Positions 45,090-54,700 of a stretch of 64,000 bases of DNA are shown in pieces. Below the pieces are notes generated by a model, which did not search any database, was not told where the DNA came from, and was given only the letters and a program-made list of their open reading frames with translations. The first letter of the stretch is position 1. Every line of letters begins with the position of its first letter. The DNA comes from Falsiroseomonas sp050563535. GTDB taxonomy: Bacteria; Pseudomonadota; Alphaproteobacteria; Acetobacterales; Acetobacteraceae. Location of the stretch: positions 124,001 through 188,000 of the forward strand of contig NZ_JBNXUO010000003.1 of NCBI RefSeq assembly GCF_050563535.1. Reading direction: 5' to 3'. A program made the position numbers and the translations under genes.

Positions 45090-46301
45090 TCACGACCCGA
45101 ACCAGCGCCCGATCACCGCCGGGATACGCGGCAGCAGGCCGAGACGGTCCACATCCGCCCCCGCGATCAGCGGCACCTCCATCTCCGGCACGCCCTGGCC
45201 GGAGACGAGCAGGCGCCCGATCTCCTGCCCCTTGCTGATCGGCGCCGGCACCGGCGCCTCGTAGCGGACGCGCGCCTGGAGGTTGCGGCGCCACTGCCGC
45301 GGCAGCGTCAGCACCAGGTCACGGCCCGAGACGAGCGGCACCGTGGCGCGGTCGCCGAGGTAGACGGGCACTTCCTCCACCGTGTCGGCGGCGCGGAAGA
45401 TCACCACGTTGTCGAATTCGCGGAAGCCCCATTCCATCAGCCGCTCGCTCTCCTCCGCGCGGACGCGCATGGAGGGCAGGCCGTTCACCACAAGGATCAG
45501 CCGGCGCCCGCCGCGGATCGCGCTGGCGGTCAGGCCGTAGCCGGCTTCCTCCGTGTGCCCGGTCTTCAGGCCGTCGGCGCCCGGCACCCGCGCCAGCGTC
45601 GGGTTGCGGTTCTCCTGCGTGATGTCGTTCCAGCGGAAGCTGCGCTCGTTGTAGAAGCGGTAGTATTCGGGATGGTCGGCGACGATGCGCCGGGCCAGCG
45701 TCGCCAGGTCGCGCGCCGTCATGCGGTGCTCGGGGTCGGGCCAGCCGGTCGCGTTGCGGAAGTTGCTGTTCCGCAGGCCGATCCGGCGCCCCGTCTCGTT
45801 CATCAATTCGGCGAATTGCTGTTCGCTGCCGCTGATCCCCTCGGCCAGCACGATGCAGGCGTCGTTGCCCGACTGCACGATGACGCCGCGGGCCAGGTTC
45901 TCCACGCTGACCTGCGTGCCGATCTGGACGAACATCTTGCTGCCGCCCATGCGCCAGGCGCGTTCGCTGACCGGCAGCATCTGGTCCAGCCGCAGCCGGC
46001 CCTGCTTCAGCATCTCGAAGACGACGTACATCGTCATCAGCTTCGACATGGAGGACGGCGGCATCCGTTCGTCCGGGTTCTTCTCCAGCAGCACCGCGCC
46101 GGTGTCGAAATCGATCAGGATCACCTGCCGCGCCAGCGTGTCCACCGGGCCGAGCGGCGAACTGGCCGGGGTGGAGGGCGGCGGCGCGGGCTGGCGCGGC
46201 TGGCGCTGGGCGGGCGGCTGCGCGGGGCGCTGCTGCGCGGCGGCGTCCCCCGCGACGAGGGTGACGCCGGCAGCGGCGGCCATCAGGTCTCGACGGCGCA
46301 T
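45090..46301 (-). CDS. D-alanyl-D-alanine carboxypeptidase (DacC/DacA-like, class C low-MW PBP)
   Basis: A 403-residue exported penicillin-binding protein. A signal with an RRRDL start (possibly Tat) and a Gln/Pro-rich spacer (to about 50) precede the peptidase S11 domain with SMSK (in SSMSKLM), SGN (QSGNDA) and KTG (GLKTGHT). The C-terminal beta-domain and terminal amphipathic helix (PRIPAVIGRWFGS) suggest membrane attachment. It trims pentapeptides to tetrapeptides. It is transcribed with rlpA, the transglycosylase and tmk. Confidence 0.93.
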   Translation of the reverse strand: MRRRDLMAAAAGVTLVAGDAAAQQRPAQPPAQRQPRQPAPPPSTPASSPLGPVDTLARQVILIDFDTGAVLLEKNPDERMPPSSMSKLMTMYVVFEMLKQGRLRLDQMLPVSERAWRMGGSKMFVQIGTQVSVENLARGVIVQSGNDACIVLAEGISGSEQQFAELMNETGRRIGLRNSNFRNATGWPDPEHRMTARDLATLARRIVADHPEYYRFYNERSFRWNDITQENRNPTLARVPGADGLKTGHTEEAGYGLTASAIRGGRRLILVVNGLPSMRVRAEESERLMEWGFREFDNVVIFRAADTVEEVPVYLGDRATVPLVSGRDLVLTLPRQWRRNLQARVRYEAPVPAPISKGQEIGRLLVSGQGVPEMEVPLIAGADVDRLGLLPRIPAVIGRWFGS

Positions 46302-46382
46302 GGCGATGGTCCCCCTTCGGTGGTCCAGCCGGGGCCCGGCCCCCGCCGGGCACCCCGGCGGCGCCCGGTGTCCCGGACTCCC

Positions 46383-47300
46383 TCAGTCAACGATGATCCG
46401 TGCGTCGGATACGCCGGCGCGGAGGCTTCCCTCAAGCGCCCTGTCGGCCTCCGCCACCGAATTCAGCGGCCCGATCCGAACCCGGAAGGTCTGCCGGTTG
46501 CGTGGGCCGATCGCATCCACCCGCCCGCCGATGCGCGCCGCCTGCCGTTCCGCCAGGTCGCGGCGGGAAAAGCTTGCGGCCTCCACATACAGCCGCCCGG
46601 GCGCGGGGGCGGTGCGGGTGACGCGTTCCGGCAGGCGGTCCGGCGGTGCGGCGGCACTGCCCGCGGCCACGACCTCGGCCCGGGCGCCCGGCAGGGGCCG
46701 CGCCTCGCGCAGTCGGGCGGCCTGGCTGGCGCCGGGGGGCGGGGCCAGGTCCTCGCGCCCGACCGCGCCCACCGGTGCGGCCGCAACCTGCAGGGCCTGC
46801 GCTTCGGGCTGCGGCAGCCCGGCGGCAAGCGCGCGGCTCGCCTCGGCCTGGACCGCGATCCGGATCTGCGCCGCCGCGCCGGGGCGGAGGCCCAGCAGCT
46901 CCGCCGCGCGGCGCGACACCTCCAGCACCCGGCCGGGGTTCTGCGGCCCGCGGTCATTCACGCGGAGGTCGAGCTCCAGCCCCGTCTCCAGGTTGGTCAC
47001 GCGCAGGATGGCGGGCAATTGCAGCGTGCGGTGCGCCGCCATCAGCGCGGCAGGGTCGTGGATCTCGCCATTCGCGGTGCGGCGGCCGGCGCGCTGGTCG
47101 GTGGCGACCGCGCCGAGGCCGGTCTGCACCAGCCCGAAATCCTCCCGCGGGTAGGACCAGACGCCGCCCATCTGGTACGGCTCCCCCACCACCACCCGCG
47201 GCTGGGCCTGCGGCAGCGGCGGCGTGCGCGCGCAGCCCGCGAGCGCAGCCAGCGCCAGCGCGCCGAGGGCGCGCCGCCCGGTCGGCCAGCCCCCCCTCAC
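46383..47300 (-). CDS. rlpA: RlpA family septal lipoprotein with SPOR domain
   Basis: A 305-residue lipoprotein (signal ending LALAALAGC). A double-psi beta-barrel domain (GVWSYPREDFGLVQTGLGAV through DLRVNDRGPQNPGRVLEVSRRAAELLG) is followed by a long Ala/Pro-rich linker and a C-terminal SPOR domain (YVEAASFSRRDLAERQAARIGG to the end). In Pseudomonas RlpA cleaves denuded glycan strands at division sites. The catalytic Asp of the DPBB (NDRGP) is present. GTG at 47300 overlaps the transglycosylase stop by 4 bp. Confidence 0.9.
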   Translation of the reverse strand: MRGGWPTGRRALGALALAALAGCARTPPLPQAQPRVVVGEPYQMGGVWSYPREDFGLVQTGLGAVATDQRAGRRTANGEIHDPAALMAAHRTLQLPAILRVTNLETGLELDLRVNDRGPQNPGRVLEVSRRAAELLGLRPGAAAQIRIAVQAEASRALAAGLPQPEAQALQVAAAPVGAVGREDLAPPPGASQAARLREARPLPGARAEVVAAGSAAAPPDRLPERVTRTAPAPGRLYVEAASFSRRDLAERQAARIGGRVDAIGPRNRQTFRVRIGPLNSVAEADRALEGSLRAGVSDARIIVD

Positions 47301-48262
47301 GCGACCCGGTCGGACAGCATCCCGACGGCAAGCGCGTAGAAGTTCGACGGGTTGTAGCGGCGGATGACGTTGAAGTTCGGATAGACCGCGAAGGCCTGCC
47401 CCCCCGCGCCGCCCGGCAGCAGGATGGCGGCTTCCACGTCGGCGACGGGCAGCGCGCCTCCATCCGGCCTGCGCACGCCCATCCTGGCCCAGTCGCGCAA
47501 CGGGCGCGTGTTCTCCCGCCGGGCGTCGTTCGGGTCGAAGCCGGCCGGCAGCGCCACTTCCCGCCCCCACAGCTCCTCCTCCCGCCAGCCGGACCGGGCG
47601 AGGTAGTTGGCGATGGAGCCGAGCGCGTCGGCCCGGCTTTCCCAGATGTCGCGGCGGCCGTCGCCGTCCATGTCCACCGCAAGCCGGTCGAAGTTGGACG
47701 GCATGAATTGCGGATGGCCCATCGCGCCCGCCCAGCTTCCCCGCATGCGGTCCGGCGCGACATGCCCGGCATCGAGGATGCGGAGCGCCGCGAGCAGCTC
47801 GCGGCGGAAGTAGTCGGCCCGCCGGCCGTCCCAGGCCAGCGTCGCCAGGGCCTCGATGACGTTGAAGTTGCCGGTGAAGCCGCCGTAGTTGGTCTCCAGC
47901 CCCCAGATCGCCACGATGACGCGCGGGCTGACGCGGAAGCGCGCCTGCACCGCCTCCAGCGTCGCGCGGTTGTCGGCGAAGGCGCGACGGCCGGCGTCGA
48001 TCCGCGTCTGGGACAGGCGCGCGTCGCGGTACTGTTCCCAGGTCTGGGTGAATTCCGGCTGGCGGCGATCGAGTTCCAGCACGCGGTCGCTGGGACGGAT
48101 GCCGGACAGCGCGCGCGACAGCGTCGCGGACGAGATGCCGGCGCGCCGCGCCTCGGCGCGCAGGCCTTCCAGGAAGGCCTCGAAGCTCTGGGTCGCGGCC
48201 TGGGACGGGCTGGCCAGGCCGGCCAGGACAGCGGAAAGGGCGAGTCGCCGGGTCAGGGACAT
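47297..48262 (-). CDS. Lytic murein transglycosylase (MltB family)
   Basis: A 321-residue exported enzyme with signal SAVLAGLASPSQAA and an MltB-type SLT_2 domain: VSPRVIVAIWGLETNYGGFTG contains the catalytic glutamate (near residue 120), followed by SWAGAMGHPQFMPSNFDRLAVDMDGDG. It cleaves the glycan strand with formation of 1,6-anhydro ends. It overlaps rlpA, and with the D,D-carboxypeptidase forms a small peptidoglycan-remodelling group. It lacks a lipobox, so it is probably periplasmic. Confidence 0.92.
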   Translation of the reverse strand: MSLTRRLALSAVLAGLASPSQAATQSFEAFLEGLRAEARRAGISSATLSRALSGIRPSDRVLELDRRQPEFTQTWEQYRDARLSQTRIDAGRRAFADNRATLEAVQARFRVSPRVIVAIWGLETNYGGFTGNFNVIEALATLAWDGRRADYFRRELLAALRILDAGHVAPDRMRGSWAGAMGHPQFMPSNFDRLAVDMDGDGRRDIWESRADALGSIANYLARSGWREEELWGREVALPAGFDPNDARRENTRPLRDWARMGVRRPDGGALPVADVEAAILLPGGAGGQAFAVYPNFNVIRRYNPSNFYALAVGMLSDRVA

Positions 48263-48321
48263 GCCGCGCTGGATGCCACAGCCGGGGCCGCGTCGGCAAC
48301 GCGGCGCCGCTTGGCGGAACG

Positions 48322-49335
48322 TCAGAACCGTGCGGTGAGGCCGAGCGAGCCGAAGCTCTGCGCGCCGCCGCGCTGGCCGTAGAACTCCTCGGAGCGGAAG
48401 ACCTGGCTGTAGGCGAGCCGCAGCCCCCGCCAATGCACCACCAGCCCGGCCGACAGGTCGCCGAGGAGGGGCCGCCGGTCGACCGAGGGCGTTCCGTCGC
48501 GGAAGCTGTTGCCGTCGAGGAAGATGTCGCGCGCCACCGCGCGGCCCTGCGCCCCGGCGAAGACATACCAGCCGAAGTCGCGCCCCGCCGTGGGCGGGTC
48601 CACGAAGGCCGATCCCACCAGGGCGGGCCGGATGCGCGGCGGGCCGAAATCCGCATCCAGCCCCTGCCCCAGCCGCAGCGTCACCCCGGCGCCGGCATAG
48701 GTCGCGACATTGCCGAGGCTGAGCGTGACCGCCGGCAGCAGGTCCGCCTCCAGCCGCCCGAGCCGCGCAGGCGGCAGGCGGTGGATGCGCTCGAACACCA
48801 GGTTCACGGCCGGCTCGTCCTTCAGCTGCCGGTCCCAGCCATTGGCCGAGTAGTCCTTGATGAGGTCGTGGATGTTGTTCTGCACGAATTCGCCAAGCGC
48901 CGAGGGACCGACCACGCCGAGCTGGAATTCGAATGTGTTCAGCGCGTCCCTCTCCTGCCGCTGGAGCACCAGCGCGCCGTAGAGGAAGGAGGCATAGGGG
49001 CGGTCGCGCGGATCGGGGCGCGGGGTCAGCGTGTCGCGCGGCGTATAGATCTGGTGGCCGAGGCCGAAGCCCCAGCGCACATCGCCGCCCCACCCCCAGG
49101 CGTCGAGCCGGTCGTCCAGCCAACGCAGCAGGCCGGGCGGCTCGCTGGTCGGCGAACGCGCGGCGATCTGGAGGCCCGAGGTGTAGTAGCGATCGGTGCC
49201 GCCGAGCGTGTCGTTCTCGTAGGAGAGCGTGAGGTTCCACCCGCCGAGCGGCCCCGCCGGGGCCTGAGCATGGCCGGTCGCGCCGGACAAATGAAGCAGG
49301 CAGGCCGCCAGCAGCAGCATGTGGGTTGCGCGCAT
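48322..49335 (-). CDS. LpxR-like lipid A deacylase family protein
   Basis: A 337-residue outer-membrane beta-barrel protein with a signal peptide (MLLLAACLLHLSGATGHA). It carries the family signature SYENDTLGGTDRYYTSG, then LGHQIYTPRDT, DRPYASFLYG and a C-terminal aromatic barrel end (SLGLTARF). LpxR removes 3'-acyloxyacyl chains from lipid A in Salmonella and Helicobacter. A different upstream start (49398) would add 21 residues; the chosen ATG begins just before the signal. It could be an unrelated DUF2219 barrel in function. Confidence 0.85.
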   Translation of the reverse strand: MRATHMLLLAACLLHLSGATGHAQAPAGPLGGWNLTLSYENDTLGGTDRYYTSGLQIAARSPTSEPPGLLRWLDDRLDAWGWGGDVRWGFGLGHQIYTPRDTLTPRPDPRDRPYASFLYGALVLQRQERDALNTFEFQLGVVGPSALGEFVQNNIHDLIKDYSANGWDRQLKDEPAVNLVFERIHRLPPARLGRLEADLLPAVTLSLGNVATYAGAGVTLRLGQGLDADFGPPRIRPALVGSAFVDPPTAGRDFGWYVFAGAQGRAVARDIFLDGNSFRDGTPSVDRRPLLGDLSAGLVVHWRGLRLAYSQVFRSEEFYGQRGGAQSFGSLGLTARF

Positions 49336-49480
49336 GATGCCCCATCTGGCACGGGCCGGCCGGCGCGGTCCACCAGCCGCGGCGGCACGCGCCGTCACGT
49401 CTGCGCCGGCACGATCCGCTCTGGACCCGGGCAGCCGGCCCCGGCATGGTCCACCCGGCCGCGCCCTGCGCGCCAGCCCT

Positions 49481-49570
49481 GGACAGGTGGCCGAGTGGTT
49501 TAAGGCAGCGGTCTTGAAAACCGCCGTGGGTGCAAGCCCACCGTGGGTTCGAATCCCACCCTGTCCGCCA
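49481..49570 (+). tRNA. tRNA-Ser (anticodon TGA)
   Basis: Starts GGACAGG and ends CCTGTCC-G-CCA. Anticodon stem GCGGT/ACCGC has loop CTTGAAA, anticodon TGA, which reads UCA. The long variable arm (GTGGGTGCAAGCCCAC) is typical of class II tRNA-Ser, and GGTTCGAATCC is in the T arm. CCA is encoded. Confidence 0.97.
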
Positions 49571-49648
49571 GTTCCTCGGGGGGGCGTGGCGGGAAACGCC
49601 GGCCCACTCCGCGTCGGGGAATGGGTGGCGTCCCGCTGCGGCGGTCGC

Positions 49649-49855
49649 TCACCCCTGCCCCCGCCAGCGACGGATCAGCCAGGCCAGCACCATCAGCACC
49701 AGCCCGAGGGCGACGAGGCCGTAGGTCGCCGGGTCCGCCTCCACGGCCCGCATCGCGGCTTCGGGCAGCCAGAGCAGCGCATCCCAGCCGAAGGCCCGCG
49801 CGGCGAGGCCGAGCGTGACGAGCAGAACACCGGTGGTCCACAGCAACCGCGCCAT
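49649..49855 (-). CDS. Small two-helix membrane protein
   Basis: A 68-residue protein with two probable membrane helices (LLWTTGVLLVTLGLAARAF and YGLVALGLVLMVLAWLI) and a basic C-terminus (RRWRGQG). I recognise no family. It lies between tRNA-Ser and a short gap, reads against the neighbouring tRNA, and codon use is normal. The gap 49856-50083 upstream has no recognisable feature apart from a modestly AT-richer patch near 50000-50050. Confidence 0.55.
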   Translation of the reverse strand: MARLLWTTGVLLVTLGLAARAFGWDALLWLPEAAMRAVEADPATYGLVALGLVLMVLAWLIRRWRGQG

Positions 49856-50083
49856 CCTGCACGCCCTTCCCGATCCGCCGCCCGATGGCGTCCGGCCTTC
49901 AACTCGATACGAGCGCGTGCGTTTCCCGGTTGGTGGCGTCTGCCCCGGGGCGACAGGATGCCCCGTGCCTGCTATCCGTCATGGGAAGGTCGCGCGCCCG
50001 GTCAAATGCACGCAATTCGGGCATTGGCGATTCTGACACAACCTTCAGTAGACTTCGGCTCGGGCCGGCGGCATTCTCCGCCC

Positions 50084-50254
50084 ATGGAGTCGATGTCGAA
50101 CCATGAGGCGCCGCGCCCGTCCCGGGGTCGGTGGCTGCTGCTCTATGCGGCGGTGGCGGTCCTGCTCGCCACCGCGGGCGTGGGCTATGCCGTCCATGCC
50201 GAATGGCGGCCGGCGCCGACCATCAAGCCCTACGACCCGCTTCCGACCTGGTAG
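50084..50254 (+). CDS. Small single-helix membrane protein
   Basis: A 56-residue protein with one helix (WLLLYAAVAVLLATAGVGYAV) flanked by a basic cytoplasmic start (PRPSRGRW) and a short polar end (EWRPAPTIKPYDPLPTW). No family recognised and no strong ribosome site, but the hydrophobic segment and the AT-richer upstream region support it. ATG 50093 is an alternative start. Confidence 0.45.
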   Translation: MESMSNHEAPRPSRGRWLLLYAAVAVLLATAGVGYAVHAEWRPAPTIKPYDPLPTW

Positions 50255-50389
50255 GCGGCGCGCGCGCAACCCCGCGCCGCCCGCATCCCCTCGCGAAGCC
50301 GAGGCACCCCATGCCCCCCGCCCCGGACCCCGTACGCGACGTCGTGACCGGGGTGCATCGCAGGCGGTGGTGGTGCTAGGTTCACGGGC

Positions 50390-51049
50390 GTGAACGTCCT
50401 TGCCCCGCCCCGCGCCCGGCTGCAGATCGAGGTGGTCTTCGACCTCGTCTGCCCCTGGTGCTTCCTCGGCACCCGCCGCCTGCAGCGCACGCTGCGCGCG
50501 CGCCCGGACGTGGCGGCCGACATCAGCTGGCGCCCTTTCCTGCTGAACCCGGACATCGCCCCGGGTGGCGTGCCGCGGCAGGACTACATGACCCGCAAGT
50601 TCGGCGGGGAGGAACGCGCCCGGCGGCTGCATGCCACCATCGCCGAACTTGGCCGGGCCGAGGGCGTGGCCTTCCGGTTCGAGCAGATCCGCCGGATTCC
50701 CCCCTCCCTCGACGCGCATCGCCTGGTGCGCATGGCCGCCCGGCAGGGCCTGGCCGACGAAGCGGTGGATGCGCTGTTCGATGCCTATTTCTGCGACGGC
50801 CAGGACATCGGCGACCACGCCGCCCTCGGCTCCATCGCGGCCGCGCTCGGCATGGACCCGCTGGCCACCCGCCGCGCGCTGGCCGGGCCGCAGGAGGCGG
50901 AGGCGGTGCATGCCGACAACCTCCGCGCCCACCGCCTTGGCATCAATGGCGTGCCCTGCTTCGTCGTGCAGGGCCGCCACGCCATCGCCGGCGCGCAGGA
51001 GCCGGAGGTGCTGGAACGCCTGTTAGACGTCGCCGTGGTCGAGGGCTGA
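50390..51049 (+). CDS. DsbA family oxidoreductase (FrnE/HCCA isomerase-like)
   Basis: A 219-residue thioredoxin-fold protein with N-terminal active-site motif CPWC (FDLVCPWCFLGTRRLQ, near residues 20-23), the helical insert and cis-Pro region GINGVPCFVVQG. FrnE-type proteins act as disulphide oxidoreductases or 2-hydroxychromene-2-carboxylate isomerases; there is no signal peptide, so it is cytoplasmic. Start GTG at 50390. Confidence 0.88.
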   Translation: MNVLAPPRARLQIEVVFDLVCPWCFLGTRRLQRTLRARPDVAADISWRPFLLNPDIAPGGVPRQDYMTRKFGGEERARRLHATIAELGRAEGVAFRFEQIRRIPPSLDAHRLVRMAARQGLADEAVDALFDAYFCDGQDIGDHAALGSIAAALGMDPLATRRALAGPQEAEAVHADNLRAHRLGINGVPCFVVQGRHAIAGAQEPEVLERLLDVAVVEG

Positions 51050-51052
51050 CCC

Positions 51053-51655
51053 TCAGCTGCCGAACATCCAGGCCGCGATCTGGGAGAAGGTCAGCTCCCC
51101 CTGGCCGGTCTCGGCCCATTTGATGCAGGCCTCCTTCTCGGTGCGGGACACGCCGAGGGAGATGTCGAGGATCTTCGGCGCGGTCATCCCCGGCAGCAGG
51201 TAGTGCTTCGGCTCCGCCCCCGCGGCGGGTGCCCGCACCTCCCGCCCGCCCAGCATGTCGCCCGCGCCGCCATGCACCTCATGCGCTGCGTGCAGCATCT
51301 CCATCGCGCTGTGCGCGTGCTCGAAGGCGCCAGCGGGCATGAAGGCGCCGGCGACGCTGCCGGTGACGCCCGACACCATCTCGTGCCAGGTCTTCTGCGG
51401 GCGGTGCAGCGTCAGCGCCAGGTGGTGCGCGCCGGCGAAGCCGCGGCCGACGCGCACCCGCTGCGTGCCATGCGCCACCATCCAGTTCACGATCGCGCCC
51501 TTGGGCCCGAAGATGCGGTACGTCCTCTCCCCGATGTTGATCGGCCGCATGGCGCCCGACCGGTCGGCGAGGAACATCACCTCCTCCCCGGGGCGGACGA
51601 CGGAGCCCAGATGGGCGTCGAAGACCTGGTAGCCGTAGTGCAAGCCGTGCGACAT
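51053..51655 (-). CDS. Hypothetical protein
   Basis: A 200-residue soluble protein of unknown family. It starts SHGLHYGYQVFDAHLGSVVRPGEEVMF, has a middle region rich in His, Ala and Gly (FEHAHSAMEMLHAAHEVHGG) and ends KACIKWAETGQGELTFSQIAAWMFGS. Its single cysteine, near residue 179, and several histidines could bind metal, but that is speculation. It is convergent with the DsbA-family gene (3 bp apart) and precedes mfd by transcription order on the opposite side. Confidence 0.6.
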   Translation of the reverse strand: MSHGLHYGYQVFDAHLGSVVRPGEEVMFLADRSGAMRPINIGERTYRIFGPKGAIVNWMVAHGTQRVRVGRGFAGAHHLALTLHRPQKTWHEMVSGVTGSVAGAFMPAGAFEHAHSAMEMLHAAHEVHGGAGDMLGGREVRAPAAGAEPKHYLLPGMTAPKILDISLGVSRTEKEACIKWAETGQGELTFSQIAAWMFGS

Positions 51656-51724
51656 GGCGCGCCTCCCTGCCGGTGATGCGCCCCATGCTGCCCGGTCCGC
51701 GTAACAGACCCATGAATCGACCGG

Positions 51725-54700
51725 TCAGCGTTTCCAGCGGCCCGGCAGCGGGATGGGCCGGGTCGCGGCCCCCTTCGGCGCGGGCGGGATGGCGGGCCGC
51801 CCGAACACGTTCTTCTTGGGGGCGGCGGGCTTCTGCGCGGGGGCGGCCGGCTTCGGCGGCGGGGCCGCCTGCTTCGGCGCGGCCGGCACGCGGCCCTGCA
51901 CGACCTCGGACAGCGCCGTCAGCAGGCGCCGCGCCTCCCGCATCCGCGCCTCGTAGGGCATCTCCTGCGCGAGGGCGAGCTTGTGGTCCGGCCGCAGCTT
52001 CACCGCCCCCCCCTGCCCCGCCACCCACTGGATCAGCCCGGCCGGGTTCGCGAAGCGGTTGCCCCGGAAGGCAAGGACGATGCCCTTCGGGCCGACATCC
52101 AGCTTCTCCGCCCCCACCTGCCGGCAGAGCGCCTTCAGCCACACCACCTGCAGCAGCGTCTCCGCCTCGGCCGGCAGCGGCCCGAAGCGGTCGGCGAGTT
52201 CGGCGGCCATGGCCTCGATCTCGGCTTCCGTCTGGAGGGCGCCGATGCGGCGGTAGAGGCCGAGCCGCACGGGAAGGTCGCGGACATAGGCCTCGGGCAG
52301 CATGACCGGCAGGCCGAGATTGATCTGCGGCGTCCAGTCCCGGCTGTCCTCCTCGGCCTTGTCGCGCCCCGCGCCCGCCCGCAGGTCGGAAACCGCATCC
52401 TCCAGCATCTGCTGGTACAGCTCGATGCCGACCTCGCGGATGTGGCCACTCTGCTCGTCGCCCAGCAGGTTGCCCGCGCCGCGGATGTCGAGGTCGTGGG
52501 AGGCGAGCGTGAAGCCGGCGCCGAGGTTGTCGAGCGTCTGCATCACTTCCAGCCGCTTCTCGGCAGCCGCGCTCAGCCGGTGGGTCTGCGGCCAGGTGAG
52601 GTAGGCATAGCCCCGCTGCTTGCCGCGCCCGACGCGCCCGCGCAGCTGGTACAGCTGCGCCAGGCCGAACATGTCCGCGCGGTGGATCAGCAGCGTGTTC
52701 ACCGCCGGCATGTCGAGCCCGCTCTCCACGATGTTGGTGGACAGCAGGATGTCGTATTTCTGGTCGCCGAACTCCGTCATCACGCGCTCGAGCTCGGTGG
52801 GCGCAAGCCGGCCGTGGGCGTCGGCCACGCGTGCTTCCGGCACGATCTCCGCCAGGCGCTCGCGCACCTTCGGCAGGTCCTCCAGCCGGGGGACCACGCA
52901 GAAGACCTGCCCGCCGCGGAAGCGTTCGCGCTGGATCGCCTCCCGGATCACCACGCCGTCCCAGGGCATGATGAAGGTGCGGACCGCGAGCCGGTCCACC
53001 GGCGGCGTCGCGATCACGCTCATCTCCCGCACGCCGGTCAGCGCAAGCTGGAGCGTGCGGGGGATCGGCGTCGCGGTCAGCGTCAGCACATGCACATCGG
53101 CCTTGAACTGCTTCAGCCGTTCCTTGTGCGCGACGCCGAAATGCTGCTCCTCGTCCACGATGACGAGGCCGAGGTCGGCGAATTCCACCGCCTTGGCCAG
53201 CAGCGCGTGGGTGCCGACGACGATGTTGATGTCGCCGGACTTCAGCCCTTCCCGCACCGCCTGGGCTTCCTTCGCGGTGACCATGCGGGACAGCTGGGCG
53301 ACCTTCACGGGCAGCCCCTCGAAGCGGGCGGTGAAGGTGCGGGCGTGCTGGCGGGACAGCAGCGTGGTCGGCACCACGACCGCCACCTGCGACCCCGACA
53401 TGGCCACGCAGAAGGCGGCGCGCAGCGCGACTTCCGTCTTGCCGAAGCCGACATCGCCGCAGACCAGCCGGTCCATCGGCCGTCCGGCGGACAGGTCCTC
53501 CAGCACGTCGGCGATGGCGCGCTGCTGGTCCTCGGTCTCGGCGAAGGGGAAGCGGGCGCAGAACTCGTCCCACGCGCCCTCCGGCGGGATGGCGGACACC
53601 GCGTCCTTCATCCGCCGTTCCGCCGCCACCCGGATCAGCGCCGCCGCCATGTCGGCGATGCGCGACTTCGCCTTGGCCTTGCGCGCCTGCCAGGACGACC
53701 CGCCGAGCTTGTCGAGCGCGACGCCCGCCTGGTCCGAGCCGAAGCGGGACAGCACCTCGATGTTCTCGACCGGCAGGAACAGCTTGTCGCCGCCGTCGTA
53801 GATCAGCCGCAGGCATTCATGCGGCGCGCCGTTCACGTCGATGGTGGCAAGCCCGTCGTAGCGGCCGATGCCGTGGTCCTGGTGCACCACCAGGTCGCCC
53901 TCCGCCATCTCGGTCGCGTCGGCGATGAACTGGTCGGCGCGCTTGCGCCGCCGCGGCGGCCGCGCGATGCGCTCGCCCAGCAGGTCCTGCTCGCCCACCA
54001 GCGCGATGCCGTCGGAGACGAAGCCGCGTTCCACGCCGATGACGGCCAGCGCGACCACGCCCTGCGGCAGGCGCTGCACGCCCGCGAAGTCGTCCACCGT
54101 CTCGCAGGCGACGTCGTTCTCCCGCAGCAGGTTCGCCAGCCTCTCGCGCGAACCCCGCGTCCAGGCGGCCAGCACCGGCCGCATCCCGCGCCGCGCCAGC
54201 GCCTGCGCGTGCTCGCCATAGGCGGCGAAGACGTTGCGGCCTTCCGCGCGCACATCGGTGAACAGCCGCCCCGCGCGGCCGCCCGCATCCACCGCGCCCT
54301 GCGATTCCGGCGCGTTGAAGGGGGAGAAGCGGAAGACCTGCGCGGGCTCCAGCATCCCTTCCCAGGCATCGAGGTCGAGGTACAGCCGGTCCGGCGGCGC
54401 GGGGCGGTACGGCGTCTCGCCTTCCCGCGCGGGCATCCGCCGCGCCTCGTAGTGGTCGGCGATCATCTCCATCCGCACCGCCAGCGCGTCCTCCGACTGG
54501 TAGTCGAAGGAGACCGAGACCTGGTCGCCGAGATGGTCGAGCAACGTCTCCATCGCGTCGTGGAACAGCCCCGCCCAGTGCTCCATCCCCGGATGCCTGC
54601 GGCCGGCGCTGACCGACACGTAGAGCGGGTCGTCCCCCGCCGCATTGCCGAACAGGTCGCGATAGGCGGTGCGGAAGCGGCTGATGCTGGCGGGGTCGAG

